Assembly: GCA_034401795.1 (NCBI GenBank)
Contig: JAVVLW010001440.1
Location: 271,501 to 335,500 of the forward strand
Source: Chaetoderma sp. LZ-2023a
Taxonomy: Eukaryota > Mollusca > Caudofoveata > Chaetodermatida > Chaetodermatidae
Direction of reading: 5' to 3'
Length of the DNA stretch: 64,000 nucleotides
Numbering within the stretch: position 1 is the first letter of the stretch; every line of letters starts with the position of its first letter. Of this stretch, positions 11,938-24,289 are shown piece after piece. The notes below the pieces were generated by a model that did not search any database, was not told where the DNA came from, and saw only the letters and a list, made by a program, of their open reading frames with translations. The translations under genes and the position numbers were made by a program.

Positions 11938-13530
11938 TTACTGTATTATGTGGCTGTAGTAGTAGAACAATGATACAGTTTCACTCAGTCCTTCTTCGCA
12001 ATCTCCCACTGTGTCTTGTCCTCCGTCGAAATCCTTAGCTTCTTCAGGTCCGTTCTGGACTTGAGTGGACCGAGTCCTGCTTTCTTGATGTCACCTCGTA
12101 GCACACTTAGCAGATTTATGCAACGACGTCCTCTCCTGACTTTGTATATATTTGCTGGCTCCGAGTAGAGCGAATTCCAAGCCTCTCTGTGCTGGTGTGT
12201 CTTCTGGCATCCTTAGCACATGGCCAAACATGAATTATTTTTGCTGGACGACTTTTACAGACAGAGGCGATGTATTACACATCTTGTATAGTGCATCATT
12301 GCAAATTATGCTGTCTGGCCACCGGTGTCCAGCGATGGTGCGTAGGTGTTTGCGGTAACAGTCATCGAGATTGTCTAAAGCTGCCTTTAGAGCTGTCCAA
12401 CTGTTACTGTTATACAGCATCAAGGATACGCAGGTTACATGGTATAAACGTAGTCTTCTTATCAAGGGCAATTTGATCTACGAATCCATATCTTCCAGAA
12501 GGACTAAAAAGCTATGTTCCCCATGACACAGCGTGCACCAATGTCAGCAGTACTGCAAAGCAGTGAGCCCAGGATTTACTTTTTCTATATGGTTCGCCGC
12601 CACGAAGTAGAGTCTCATTTTCTTTAGTTTCATTCTTTGTAGACAGGTTTAATGTCGGTGAACTCTGTTTTGGATTCATTCATAAAGAGATTCTCAAGTT
12701 TTAGTATGCTTGCAGCTATTGGGACACGTTCGTCAAGGGGTTTCTTTTCCTCGTCTCTGAAGTCCACATCATCTGCATATTCCATCTCTAGCGGCATGCC
12801 CAGTATTTCCACAAGGGGTGTTGTGTTGTGGAACTTTCCCGCACGGATTTCAATGCAGCAGCAAAGTAACAGGTGAAAAGCAGATGAGATAGACCACCTC
12901 GGTGTGTGGAGCCGATTGATGTCTTAAACTCTACGGACTTCACTGACTTGACTTGTACCTCAGCTTGGTGTCTGCAAGCAGTAGTCTCACTAGTCATAGC
13001 TCATCATCATTGTAACTGGCCTGGCGTAATACATCTAGGATCCACCGTTTAATTGTGTCGGATGCTCGTGACATGTCAATTCCCATTTTGTGAAAATCAC
13101 AGTGTTTGGACATGATTACCGACATAAGCATGCGTTGAGCCCATGCAATGTCTACGCAGCTGCGTTCACGTTTGAAGCTACTTTGACACGGTCCGGTGAA
13201 GTCATCGATCTTGTCTCGGATGCGGCATAGCGTAACATTGGATAGGATTTTCCGTATGATGTTGAGGAGTACAATTGGTCACAGATTGGCTGGGGTCGGG
13301 TAGCTTCTTGGGCCTGGGTAGCGCGATAATGGTGCCTTGCCCTACAGCGTCGATGGGCAAGTGGCGCATAAAAGCTGAATTGATCAGGTGCATGATCGGT
13401 TTTGAGATAATAGCACATGCATATTTGAATAGTTCATTGCTCATGCCATCAGGTCCAGATGCACGTCCATTTTTCAGGGCTTTAAGGGCCTTCTAAACTT
13501 ATGCTGTTTTAATTGGTGGTAGTAATGGCC
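11938..13530 (-). pseudogene. LINE reverse transcriptase, 5'-truncated and frameshifted
   Basis: Minus-strand frames give RT landmarks in the right order. NGRASGPDGMSNELFKYAC lies near 13430-13490. A fragment with GIDMSRASDTI at the LDxxxAFD position follows near 13070. The palm box MEYADDVDF (YADD) is at about 12760. A C-terminal remnant RTIAGHRWPDSI is near 12320. The 3' end abuts the ATAC tail. Frames are broken repeatedly and there is no endonuclease, so the copy is dead. The clade is unassigned; shared residues show it is one family with the copies at 8.9 and 15.3 kb. Confidence 0.8.
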
Positions 13531-13996
13531 TGGGGCCGTATGTAGTTGCTTTGAATAAATAAGCGGAATTCCATATGCTAATTCTATTTCTGTTCGCAAC
13601 ATAGTTAGCTCGTCAAATTAAAATATGTTAATTCTTACTGATATATGTATATCCTTCCGGATGTTAAGTTTTGGCTAATGCTTAGTAATTTAATTTAGTT
13701 TATCTGGTGTAGCTATCAGTAGCGTAGGCGCGTTCATATATACAGTGTCTGGAATGATCACAGCTTTTTATGGTACTGTTATACATATATCGTGTGTTGA
13801 CTGATATGTAAGGTCCTGCTCCTGGTATCGGGTATTTTCTAGTACATCATATTGATTTTGATTGGAAAAGTAGCACAGCCAACTGCTCACACATTATTAA
13901 GACCGCAATCAACGTGGCATGACATGTATGTTGAATTTATTTTGTTTCGATTATATGCGATATTGATGTGTGTGAAGCTGGAATTTATATATGCAG
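13531..13996. other. No recognisable feature
   Basis: Nothing recognised upstream of the truncated LINE. Confidence 0.4.
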
Positions 13997-14180
13997 CGCT
14001 AAACCAACGCTCTCTCTCCCTCTCCCTCTCTCTTACCCTCCTCCATCCTTCACGCCCTCTTTCCATCGCCCATGCGTTCATTCGTCCCGTCCCATTCTCC
14101 CCTCCCTCTCTCCCTCTCTCACTCCATATTGCCCTCTCTCTCACTCTCTCCTTTTCTCCTACCCCCCCCCCCTCTCTACC
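13997..14180. repeat. Polypyrimidine CT/CCT-rich tract
   Basis: About 180 bp, nearly all C and T on the plus strand, with CTCTCTCCC motifs and a run of about 10 C near 14162. Ser/Pro/Leu-rich frames here are by-products of the composition. Confidence 0.9.
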
Positions 14181-15325
14181 GCTTGTATCGCGCGTGCTCT
14201 CTATCCCTCTCTGCCTGCCAGAACACATGCTCTATTAGTAAATATCTTAACCTACCGCTACAGGGCAACAGATGCAAGAACAATTTGCCGTTCAAACTAC
14301 AAACGATAAGTGAGAAATTACATTTGCACGATTCATAGCGATTACACCTTGGACGTACCGTAACAGTGGTGGATGAATAAGCAAGAAGTGAATATATTGA
14401 TGCAGTACGGCTTTGTAGCCAAGAAATCCATTTTGCTTCTCAATTAGGTTATTTCATTTTCATATATTATCATGCCGAACACCAACCAAGTTACATATAG
14501 AGGCAATGGACTACCTGTGTCCGACACAGACAAATCAAGACGCATTGCCTCTGGCCGGTTACATCCTATGTTGAGTCTTTTGAAAAAGTTACAATCTTAG
14601 ATCAAGGACGGCACATAAAATACGATTCTGATCGAAGAATGATTGAAAAGTTATCGAGCGCACATGCTGTCTTGGAGATAAGTTGGTACGTTTAAGTGAT
14701 CTGACTAGACAAATGGCATTATGCCAATTGACGAGTAAAGTATTGCTATGCTTTACAATACTATTCATGGGTGAAGGCAACCCAGAAATGGAAGATGTAT
14801 ACCAAACATGGAACGCCACGCTTAGTTCTATTTTGATTCTTTGACAAATACTACATGTCAACGTATTTGCTTGTTGATGCTAACTAAGTACTTATCGATG
14901 GGCGAATATGTGTCATGTAACTGCCGATGACATAACTCAATTCAACGATGACGAATTGATATCAGTCCTGTCGCAGTCCGAAGTAGCACGTGCCTTTCAT
15001 AGCACACAGCAGGTAGTAGCAAAATATAGCTAATAGCAATGTTTGTCATGCTATTTATGCAACTGTTCAAAGTTAGTCAGTTCAGATGTTGGTATTATGC
15101 TTCGCAAAATCATAGATGCAAGTGCATGCTATACATAACTGCCCATATGTGTGCTTTGGTATAAGGTTGCATATTTCGCCGGAAGGCGCCGTATAAATCC
15201 GTAATAAAATGATCTGAAACAATATAGATATTTTCGAATGACGGACCCACTACGTAATTAGTAATCCAATTGAAAATGAAATTAATTGCAGATATTATCA
15301 ATATTTCGCGAGCTCACTGATTTTC
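14181..15325. other. No recognisable feature
   Basis: Nothing recognised on either strand. Confidence 0.4.
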
Positions 15326-16680
15326 TTGTATTTTATGGATGGAAATGTTAAGATCTGTGTGAGGAATCTCAAGATGGGATTATTAGCAAGACACATACTG
15401 CCTGCGGAGGTCGAGACGTCTAACGGGTCCCCACAGGAAGATGACCTCTCTCCAGTGCAGTTTCCGTGCTACATTGCTGCAGCTATGGAATATGTGCGGT
15501 TACACAATACTATACCAACACACTGGGCCACAGACTAGAAATTGAATATGTGGGTGGCCTAGACATCATAGAGGAGGAGAAGAAGCCTCTCAATTACTTT
15601 TTCCATAAATGAGCAAAGGAAATCAAGGATAATAATCTCTGTATGCATAAAGCCAATGTGTACATATATATCAGCTAATGGCGGATTTAGTAGCTAAGAA
15701 TGGATGAATCCAGTTTTAGTTAGGCCTTGTCCATCTCTAGCTAAGCTCCACCCACGCTTTGCTCGTTGGGATCGATCCCCGCCCTGTCCGAATCTCAATT
15801 CCCACAACAAAACAATACTATACCTATACCAATAATAGCGCCCAGTCAAATTAGTTTCAAAATATTCAAAAGCATGTTTATTAAATAGTACATGCATAAA
15901 ATTCGTACAGCCTGACGGACTATTGCGCAAATAAGAGGGACTATATCGAGTAATTCATGACGAAATTGATTATGACGTCAGCCTACATGTCACGTATTTC
16001 ATTATGACGTCATATAATTGACTGATGAATTGGATTCATGAATTAACGAAGAGTAAAAACCTCGACTCATTGATGTCCATCTGCTCTAACTGTGTTGCAC
16101 CTTTCGTCACTGAAAACAGTCCTTTTGAAAACATGGGATCCGCGGCTCAATGGTCTTTTTCGCCGAGATACGGCGACTGCATGATGCAATCTGGGTATCC
16201 CTGAAGCTGTAGAACAACTGTAAAAACTGGGCAGCCCCAGTTGCAGTTCCAGATAATTATGATGCCACTCACTGCAAACACATTCGTACTATCACCCAGA
16301 ATCGATGGCCCAACATCCTATGCTTTGATGATGGGTTATGGACTATTTGCAATATCGTCCCACTATTAGTGAAAGTGACCAAACAGAGATGGTCTGTGTT
16401 TGGCCATGGTAGGCAGATGCCACCAGACACCGTTGCAAAAACAGAATGAATTCACTGTACTCGGCACCAACGCATATAATTTTCGGAGAGGGAGCCATGA
16501 AATATTCCCGTTAAATGGGCTTTATTCCGACGTCAAAGAGGCAGGGCTGTGTCCCCTAGCTACCGAGAGGAACATATGGGCGCTAAGGATTCTGGCTGAG
16601 GACAAGAAAGGGTAGCTAAATAAGCAAAATTGATCGCAGCAGCAGGGTGGTCTAAAGAGCGCAGCCGCGAAACCATACGA
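15326..16680 (+). pseudogene. LINE reverse transcriptase 3' half, split by an inserted repeat
   Basis: The first part (about 15326-15610) reads GSPQEDDLSPVQFPCYIAA and then LEIEYVGGLDIIEEEKKPL, the degraded equivalent of the YADD box of the 12.7-kb copy (the DD is lost). The second part (about 16255-16680) reads HIRTITQNRWPN, then RWSVFGHGRQMPPDTVA and the LRILAEDKK 3' end. Between them lies palindromic repeat copy 5, so the LINE was the target of that insertion. It has multiple stops and lies in opposite orientation to the 12-kb copy. Confidence 0.75.
15695..16025 (-). repeat. Palindromic CRE-rich interspersed repeat, copy 5
   Basis: Inverted orientation: CCATCTCTAGCTAAGCTCC, GTTGGGATCGATCCC, then GCGCCCAGTCAAATTAG and TTTCAAAATATTCAAAAGC, ending with TGACGTCA near 15974 and 16006. 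Only one arm of the central hairpin is retained. It lies inside the LINE remnant. Confidence 0.78.
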
Positions 16681-16697
16681 ACCTGTATAACTAATTT

Positions 16698-16745
16698 CGA
16701 AAAATACTATTTAATGAATATGTGTTGCTTAATATTACGAAAATA
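16698..16745 (+). repeat. Decayed fragment of the palindromic repeat family
   Basis: TATTTAATGAATATGTGTTG followed by AATATTACGAAAATAATGAG resembles the hairpin arm of copies 2 and 4. It is short and weak. Confidence 0.4.
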
Positions 16746-17745
16746 ATGAGACTGGTTAAAATCAAATTATATACTGGATATTCAGCATCCTATTGAACAA
16801 GGTTGTCTTGTGCCTTCTTGGGTGAAAAAGGTGAGCAATGGGATTAGTATAATCTTCAGCATGATATTTAAGTGGTGATGTCAAATGTGTTCTAGTAAAC
16901 AACGGTCTGCTCTCAGTAAAGCAGCGTTCGACGTTATCATTATTTCTGCTGGCTTGGTTATTGATTGGCCTGGCAAGAGCACTGGACACAGCAATCCGAA
17001 AGGTGAAGTGAAACCGGAAACTGTGTGAATGATCTGCTTTGATTAGAACTTAGCTGAGCAGAAAATGCTTTTTTCTCAGCAAATCAAATGCGTTACGTAA
17101 ATTCAGTTTCGCGATTCAAGTATTTGGCGTTTGTTTTAGCCAGTAGGGATATATTACACGGTGACATGTGTTTGAGCTTATTTATCGCTGGAAGCTATAT
17201 TCGTAAAATGTAGTCCGGCATGCGATGATTGATATTCGTGACTCAGTCAGCTATTTCCCTCTGCTAGTCAAATAAAAGTTTGACTTTCCTTCTATATCGC
17301 TTCAGTGGTATGCCTATATTGCTTTCATGATCCACTTCTGAATCAATCGCCACAGGGATTTCCGAACAACCATTTCCCAATATAAATTTGATGATTCCAT
17401 TTTATCAAAGTGTGCATTAAGGTCCAGTGAATAGATCTGAGATTAAAGACATTTCTAATAAAAAATCTCGCTGACGCTTAATGGCAAAAAGCTATTTCAT
17501 AGGTTGAAGCAAAATGATAATGGTGCGAAAATAGGCAGATTGCTTTGCGTTTCCATTTGATATATTCTAACTATGTCTAAATCCTTTGGGTAGTTAGTTA
17601 TTTGAAAATATCTATGGTGCTTATTAATTTACAGCTGGATTGCTATGAACGACGCGTGAAAAACACGCACAACTGTACGCATGATCACACGGCATGCAAG
17701 CATGGACGAACACGTACGCGTGTAGGAATATATCCCCAATACACG
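16746..17745. other. No recognisable feature
   Basis: AT-rich, nothing recognised. Confidence 0.4.
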
Positions 17746-17803
17746 CATGCATATACACACGCACATACGCACGCACGTACGCACGTACGCACGCACGCAC
17801 GTA

Positions 17804-17899
<96 letters not shown>

Positions 17900-17903
17900 C
17901 GAC
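17746..17903. repeat. (ACGC)n microsatellite
   Basis: About 150 bp of CGCA tetramers with a few GTAC interruptions at its left end. Alternating purine/pyrimidine makes it a Z-DNA candidate. The Thr/His/Ala/Arg- and Val/Arg/Ala/Cys-repeat frames on both strands are artefacts. It abuts repeat A at 17.925 kb. Confidence 0.97.
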
Positions 17904-20673
17904 ATGATAAGACTCATTCGGGGGTGACATTTCTAGCTCGCGGGGGTGATGGGTGGGGGGGGGGCGGGGGTACGCGCTGGTCCGCCATGTCGCTCCACTC
18001 CGCCGCACCGCATGAACAGGATGCGCGGAAGGGCTGGTTAGCTGTGATTTTCGGGGTTGCGCATCACGTATCGCATCTCTCCTGAAGGTACAAAGACCGG
18101 CCTCTAGAGCCGGTGGAATGTTCACGTTCCAGTGGGGCCGTGCGACCATTGACGCCGAGATTGAACCTCACTGTCTCGTCCCAACTGTTGGTGTCACCGG
18201 TATGACAGTCTATTACTAACTTATAAGTCTGGACAAGATAATAAAATTAAACAGTCACAATTAATAACTATACAAACAATGCTACTCGTTTAAAAGTAAT
18301 AAGCAAATAATACAGTACATGGAGCTATCCAGTGTTCTTTCTACGTGGTCTCGCCGAGGGTACGACACAGACTCGTAAATTCGCACAGGTATCCCAGCAA
18401 GGGAGCATCGCAACGAGGCTGCTTGGTAGTTTAATATAAACTAATTGCACCCCTAACACACAAAACATTGCTGTTGCAAGAGGAAAGTGTCTCACACGGG
18501 CCTCCATCAGGAAAATGCCTTCAACGCCGAAGCGAAGGAAAAGAGTTGGCAAAAAGGGCCACCCTTTTGTTCAAACAAAAAGCTAAGCGCTGGTCAATCC
18601 TAGTGACGCCATAATTAATGTGATGCACACTGGTTTACGTGAAGACTGGTCGAATGATTTCCGAAGAATTCACAGGTCCCCGTCTTATGTAGGTCCAACG
18701 ATACTGCAGTGGTAGTTGCTGCTTTATTTATGTGGGCCTTCTGCTACATTCTAACTTACCATTTGGTTATTAGATACGATTCTAAGCTATGGCCGCAAGT
18801 GGCAAGGATTCCTACCTATCTGTAGACACATATATCTGACTGGCGAAGATAGCCAGCTTCCAGAAAGTCGCCCCGCATAGCATCTACCTCAGAAAGAGAG
18901 CATGCATACATGTTACGACGCAATAGCTTCTGAATCATCTGACGATCCGGTCACTCTTGTCCGCAACCACATATAACATCACTAGGACAAGTTTACACAG
19001 TTCACAAAAGCAAATTAGAAAGCACAAAATCGTTTATGATGGGGAGTAACAGACAGATATCCACCGCCATTTTCCTTCCCGTGAGGGCGTGGTGAGTTCT
19101 AAGATCTCACTCAGACTCTGCAACGAGTTAGATGAAGATCTGTGTCTCACCCGGCACCCACGTGCTACGGAATTAACATATTACCTGTTATTAGGTTTAA
19201 GTTACAGAATGTTCAGAGATGCACTGCAGGCCGGTGTCACAATAATAAATAATATAATTTCTTTTCGCAGTGGTTGCTATATTGGCGGGGGAATCTAAAC
19301 TAAATATTATCCGAAGATACGGGGGTGGGGGTGGGTGTATGTAAATCGGCTCTTTAGTCGTCAACGCTCAGAAACCTCCAATAGTTTCACAGAGTCGGAT
19401 CCTGCCAACGCGTGGATGGGGAATCCAAACAAGTAGTAAGCCTTGCGGCTAGATGAGGCGTGGAAGGAGACAATAACTCGATATAAATAAGAGGCCATAA
19501 GGTAATTGACAAATTTTTACACAACCTAGCTGGTGCGTAGTGTTACATATCCACTACAGCCGGAAAAGAGGTGTACACAATATGTAGAGATTGTCCCTAA
19601 CCACTCTAAACCTATCCTATCGAGCTAAAATAGCCAGGTATAGTCGGAAACATGTCAAGCTCGAGCAACTGGAGCATGATCAGCGACCTTGATGCTGGGG
19701 GAATATAGTGATGTGGACATAATGTTGCTGTATAGTATTACCTAGCGTACTGCATCCTAGAGCTTTTATATAGAAACAAAACATAATAACTAGGGTGGCT
19801 ACTTGCCATATACACAACTAACTAATACAGTGCTAACGATATATCACAGGTCATAGGACCTAACGGTGCTGTTAGTTGAGAGCACATGGAAATAAAGATA
19901 ATATTTACAGTATGAAACGGAAAGTATAAAAATGCGGTCGGAAAGACCGGGTAGGGACCTATTAGTCATCAGTACCATTTGCGGAAATAATTAAATGCAC
20001 AATAGTATAGTTACTTGAGTACCTATTGGTCATCAGTACAGTGAGAGTTCATAAGCCACGGAAATTAATACGCAACAGTTGTGTAGAGTGAGATGGCACA
20101 ATCTTGAATGCAGGGAAAGTTTCCGCAGGCAGACTATTGATGCAGCTCACTCTCATGACGGTGAAGAAGAACGGATAATAAGGATGTCCATTAGACACTC
20201 AGATTAACTGATACATAATTTAAACAGTTGAAAGCTGCCCATTAACAGAGAGGGCTCAATTTCTAATTAAATATGCATGTACAATAACTGAGTACATCGT
20301 GCAGGATACGTCACATAGCTTTTGCGGTGCACCGAGCAGAGTCCCACCAGACTGTGATCAAAAAATTAATTAACACACGCGACATGCAGCGCGGACGTTT
20401 GATACCACTTTTCAGCATGGTCGGAAGATTTGGCGAGTTATCCACCAAGAATCAACATCAACTCTACGTTCTGTAAAATCACATTGGGCCCGTAAGACCC
20501 TTCCGGAGGAAACTCCTCTGAGAAAGATCTGGAAAGGGAGTTCTTATATTAGTCTATAGCCCCCGGATGGCCGTCCGGGAGCTTCATGAATTGTTTTTGC
20601 AGAAAGGTTTTAAGACTACTCACCGGCGCAGGGTAACTCAATTCCGAATGGCACTGCTGTAGTGTTGGTACTA

Positions 20674-20732
20674 CAGTCGGTTAGCAGTTGTCCCGCGTCT
20701 TGCACTGCGCTGGTCAGCAATCTTCCTGACTG
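20674..20732. repeat. 59-bp segment inverted relative to copy C
   Basis: The segment begins CAGTC and ends GACTG. Its reverse complement, not its direct sequence, matches 42536-42595 of copy C at roughly 90% by eye, while the flanks stay colinear. Confidence 0.85.
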
Positions 20733-20779
20733 CGTTGGATTCCCACCGATGATGCTCTCGATTCTCATTTTTTCGTCCG

Positions 20780-20845
20780 TTTTATACTACTCGTGACGTC
20801 AGAGGCAGGACGCTCCAGCCAATCAGAGGGTGAGCAGTAGCCAAT
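20780..20845 (-). promoter_or_regulatory. Pol II promoter module of copy A (CCAAT, CCAAT, CRE, TATA)
   Basis: On the minus strand in transcription order: ATTGG (20841-20845), ATTGG (20819-20823), TGACGTCA (20794-20801) and TATAAAA (20780-20786), 7 nt after the CRE. Start would be expected about 25-30 nt beyond the TATA, near 20752. The same four-box order recurs in copies B and C. Confidence 0.75.
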
Positions 20846-23800
20846 CATTGTGCAACCAGAGGTTGTGACGTAGCTATCATGTGAACAGCACATTCCCCAT
20901 TCAGTTAATGCACACACGCAATTACGACGTCAACGCAATATTCTGAAGATAATTTAAACTGGAGTTTTAATGATAACTCGGCCATTTCTGGTCCGAACTT
21001 AACAAAGTAAAAAGTTATGTAATCCTCGTTTCATTCTGGTTCTGATCGCTTCCACAAAATCACAAGTACCAACTCGGTACACTATAAGCGCCACAGTATT
21101 ATAGCTCGCGGGGTATTGTCGGGCCGTTCCGGTGTCTGGTGTCGACTCGCCGCGCTGCATATGCACGACGAGTGATGCCGCTGGTTAGCTTCCAGTCATG
21201 GGGTTATGAATCCCATGTGATACTGCCCTATGGGTAACAAAGACTGCATCCTACGGCCGGTAGAACACAATCGTTCCGGTGGGGCCGGGCGACCATCGTC
21301 GCGAATATTAAACCCTACAGTCTCATCCCAAGAGTTTGTGCCACCGGTATGCCTGTCCATAGCAATTTCGTGATCTATGGACTTACAAGATTTGATTGGT
21401 GACCTAATTAAAATAAGTCAATACAATGATTTTACCTAAAACAGACCGTCAAGTATACTAGATAAAATGAGCATACGAAATACAAGACATCGAGACAGCC
21501 TGAAGAACTTTTAAACGTGGGGCTGCCGGAGATACCACACAGACTCGTAGGTTCGCAGAGGTATCCCCGCAAGAGAGGCTCCCATACACGAGATAACTAA
21601 TTAACTTAATATAAGCTATTATACCTCTAAGCTGAAAGGAAAGAAAATTATCTTTTATAGTGTTGAAAAGCCATGTGCCTCACGCCGGGCACTACTCCTA
21701 GTGCTAGTTTGGGTGAGGAGTATTATCCTCGTGTGGGCCGTCGCCACTGAATCCTTGCGAGAGGCAAGTGCCTCGCGGGGGCCTCCGTCACAGAAAAATG
21801 TCGCCATCGCTTAAAGTGGGAGAAGAATATTGGCCAAAAAGGGCTTACTCTAATATTCAACCAAAATGCTGTAAAGAAAAGACCATACCTAGTGAAATTA
21901 TGACTATAAGGTAGCGTGCTGTTTTATGTGAAGATGGGACGAGCGATTCCCGAAGGATTCCCACGTCCCGTCTTATGTAGTTTTCAATATGCTGAATTAG
22001 TAGTTGCCACTTTTATTTTTGCGGCCTCTTCCATGCCTAACCTAATATTTAGTTTTTAGAGACAAGAACTATCTTAGGCTGCAAATGGCTGGCGTCGACA
22101 TAGCTTTTAGATATAGCTGTCATTGAGAACGGATGCCCTAAGACATCAATACTGAAGACACCGTGCATACATGTTACTTTGCAAGATCTCCGAACTGGGT
22201 AAGAATCCAGACATCTTGCTCCGTAACCACATAAAACGTCACAGGACATTGGTTACTTTTCACAAAAGCAAGTTTAGGCAACTGATCTATCGTTATGGTG
22301 GGGGTGGGGTGTAAGAGAGACGAATACCCACCGTGAATGTCCTTCCCGTGAGGGCATAGCAGATCTTAATATCATGCCCAGACATTCTTACGGAAATCGG
22401 TGGGGATGCACATCTCGCCTGTCACCAGGTCCTATGGAGCTATCTTTTTTAACCTACGTTAGGCTTAAACGCAAGTTGCCCAGTTATGCACTGTGGTGCG
22501 GGGGGTTGTCAAGCAGATAAAAGGAAATAATAATTAAGGTATGTTTTCACTTATACCCTTTTGCCTTCCCGGTGTGGTTCCTTGTCCCCGCCACGACGAC
22601 CGGATGCCCAGTTCCCCACACAGGACGCAGCCCAGGCTAGGTACCTTTCCGTATATGCCTGAGACAAAGACCTGTCCAAGTTATGGGGCAATAATCCGGG
22701 ACAGAGTCAAGGTGCACACTGACGACTCCCGTGCCGAGCGGACACAGTACTGGGCGCCAATTAAGGTCATTTAGGCAAGAGGCCGCAGCCTGCATAGACC
22801 GTACCACGGAGGTGAAGTCTGCTACACGCATCACAGCTAAGGCGTAGATCATTCTTTGACGTCATTTTAGCTGAGAGGCCCTGCGCAGATCGTACTAGAC
22901 AGGTCATCCACCCCACGGGTATCTGGGCCCCAGACTGCTCCACCCGCCCGGCATGTGACAGGTTACACTGTCTCACACACATACCCTCCTGCTTCCCAAA
23001 GAATCATTTTTCATGACCTCTGATCACAGGAGGCATGACTCACAATACTAATGCTTGCCATGGCCTGACTGTACATTGAGCCATCTTGACCACTCATAAC
23101 CAGTAATGTGTTAAGGAACTAACATGATCAAGACGACCGGCTGACGACCCAGTCGATAGCGATCACCATCTGAGCTCACACTCAGGGGCAACCGACGGTC
23201 TGATCCGTACCTATCTGCCGACAGAATACAAACTTTGACCGTTTTTCCCAGCCATGCCTGCAGGCCATCTCTAGCAAACACAGTGAACTTCTAGTCTGCC
23301 AGAGATGTCCTGGGTGTGGACTATCATTCACGCACCACGCATGTCCACTTATCCCAAGCCTCAGCAGTCCGAACATGGCGCTGACTAGACGATACCACAG
23401 TAGGATGTTAATTCATCCTTCATTAGACACGGAGGCCTTCAGTATCTCCTCTGCACTATATGAAGCTGTTTCTTATGTGTCCCGGACCCTCGCGGGCCCA
23501 CTGCTGCCTGTTACTGCGCACCTTTGATGAGCCTATCCCTCTCGGTCCGCAGTGCTTCCTACCTTGGCAAGGATAACTAACTACTAAGTATCAGAAGATA
23601 CGCTGGAAATGTGTGTGACACCACACCCTGATCATCACCACTCGGAAACCCCAATAGTTTCCCAGGGTCGGATCAATCCATAGTGCGGATAGAGGCATCC
23701 AAACAATTAAGAAGCCATAAAGCTTAGTGGAACATGAAGAGAGACAATAACTTATAAATATGAAGCCCATTAGGTATGTTGGCCAATTTTACACATCCTT

Positions 23801-24176
23801 GCCCGTAGGTTGGATAACCACTTTTTGGTGTAGCCGGCAGATCCAGCGAGTCATCCACCAAAGAACATCGCTGCCTCTACATCTGTGGAATCACATATTC
23901 AGGCCAGGAAAGGCCTCACCACAAGTTTGTGTTCCGAGTTAGTTCTTGATGTATTCATGAACAATATTCAAAAGTTACAAAAATGCTCCCGCACAATCGG
24001 GAGATACAAAATTGCTTTTAGTGCGGTGGGTTGGATTACTGCTGTGGCTATGGAAGAGAAACCTCCCGAAACAGAAGTGATCTGCTTACTGCCTGTTTTG
24101 CTGATAGTAGTTGCATACAGATCCAACCTATTCGGCCCCTGGCCGAGGATGCTCTCGAGTTCTGGATTTCATCTCC

Positions 24177-24239
24177 TTTTATACTACCTGTGACGTCAGG
24201 CGCAGGTTTCAACCAATCATCGGTCGAACACTAGCCAAT
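24177..24239 (-). promoter_or_regulatory. Pol II promoter module of copy B
   Basis: Minus-strand order: ATTGG (24235-24239), ATTGG (24213-24217), TGACGTCA (24191-24198), TATAAAA (24177-24183). Spacing matches copy A even though the surrounding sequence has drifted, which suggests selection on the module while the element was active. Confidence 0.78.
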
Positions 24240-24266
24240 CAGCGCGTAACTAATAATGATGCAGTT

Positions 24267-24289
24267 GAATGTTCTAGAACATTCTAGAA
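24267..24289. promoter_or_regulatory. Perfect five-unit heat-shock element
   Basis: Five alternating pentamer cores GAA-TTC-GAA-TTC-GAA, each separated by exactly two bases (24267-69, 72-74, 77-79, 82-84, 87-89). This is the canonical HSF-binding arrangement. It lies about 85 bp upstream of the copy B TATA box and about 30 bp beyond the distal CCAAT. Copies A and C have no comparable array. Confidence 0.85.

Larger units (their letters stand above)
17925..21096 (-). repeat. Promoter-bearing long repeat, copy A
   Basis: A repeat of about 3.17 kb, in direct tandem with copy B: both low-coordinate ends share TAGCTCGCGGGG, and both high-coordinate ends share GTACACTA(T/A)AAGCGCC. From about 18466 to 21090 it is colinear and closely similar to copy C (40199-42930). 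No extended frame is conserved between copies, so the transcribed part looks non-coding. The strand given is that of its promoter. It could be a long terminal repeat or leader of an LTR retrotransposon, or a tandem non-coding transcription unit. Confidence 0.8.

Noticed and set aside
17602-18149. Thr/His/Ala/Arg and Val/Arg/Ala/Cys repeat proteins on both strands
   Set aside because: Translation of the (ACGC)n microsatellite; the same applies at 46.3-46.7 and 63.4-63.7 kb.
20635-20660. Splice donor (GCCGGTGAGT on the minus strand) at the end of a short first exon of copy A
   Set aside because: Copy C reads GCCAGTGAG and copy B has no equivalent, so it is not a conserved exon boundary.
20860-20905. 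Heat-shock element upstream of the copy A promoter
   Set aside because: Only scattered GAA/TTC triplets without the fixed two-base spacing.
22049-22249. Cysteine-rich 66-codon frame in copy B (minus) as a small secreted protein
   Set aside because: The homologous stretches in A and C are shifted or stopped; the nucleotide similarity does not preserve a frame.
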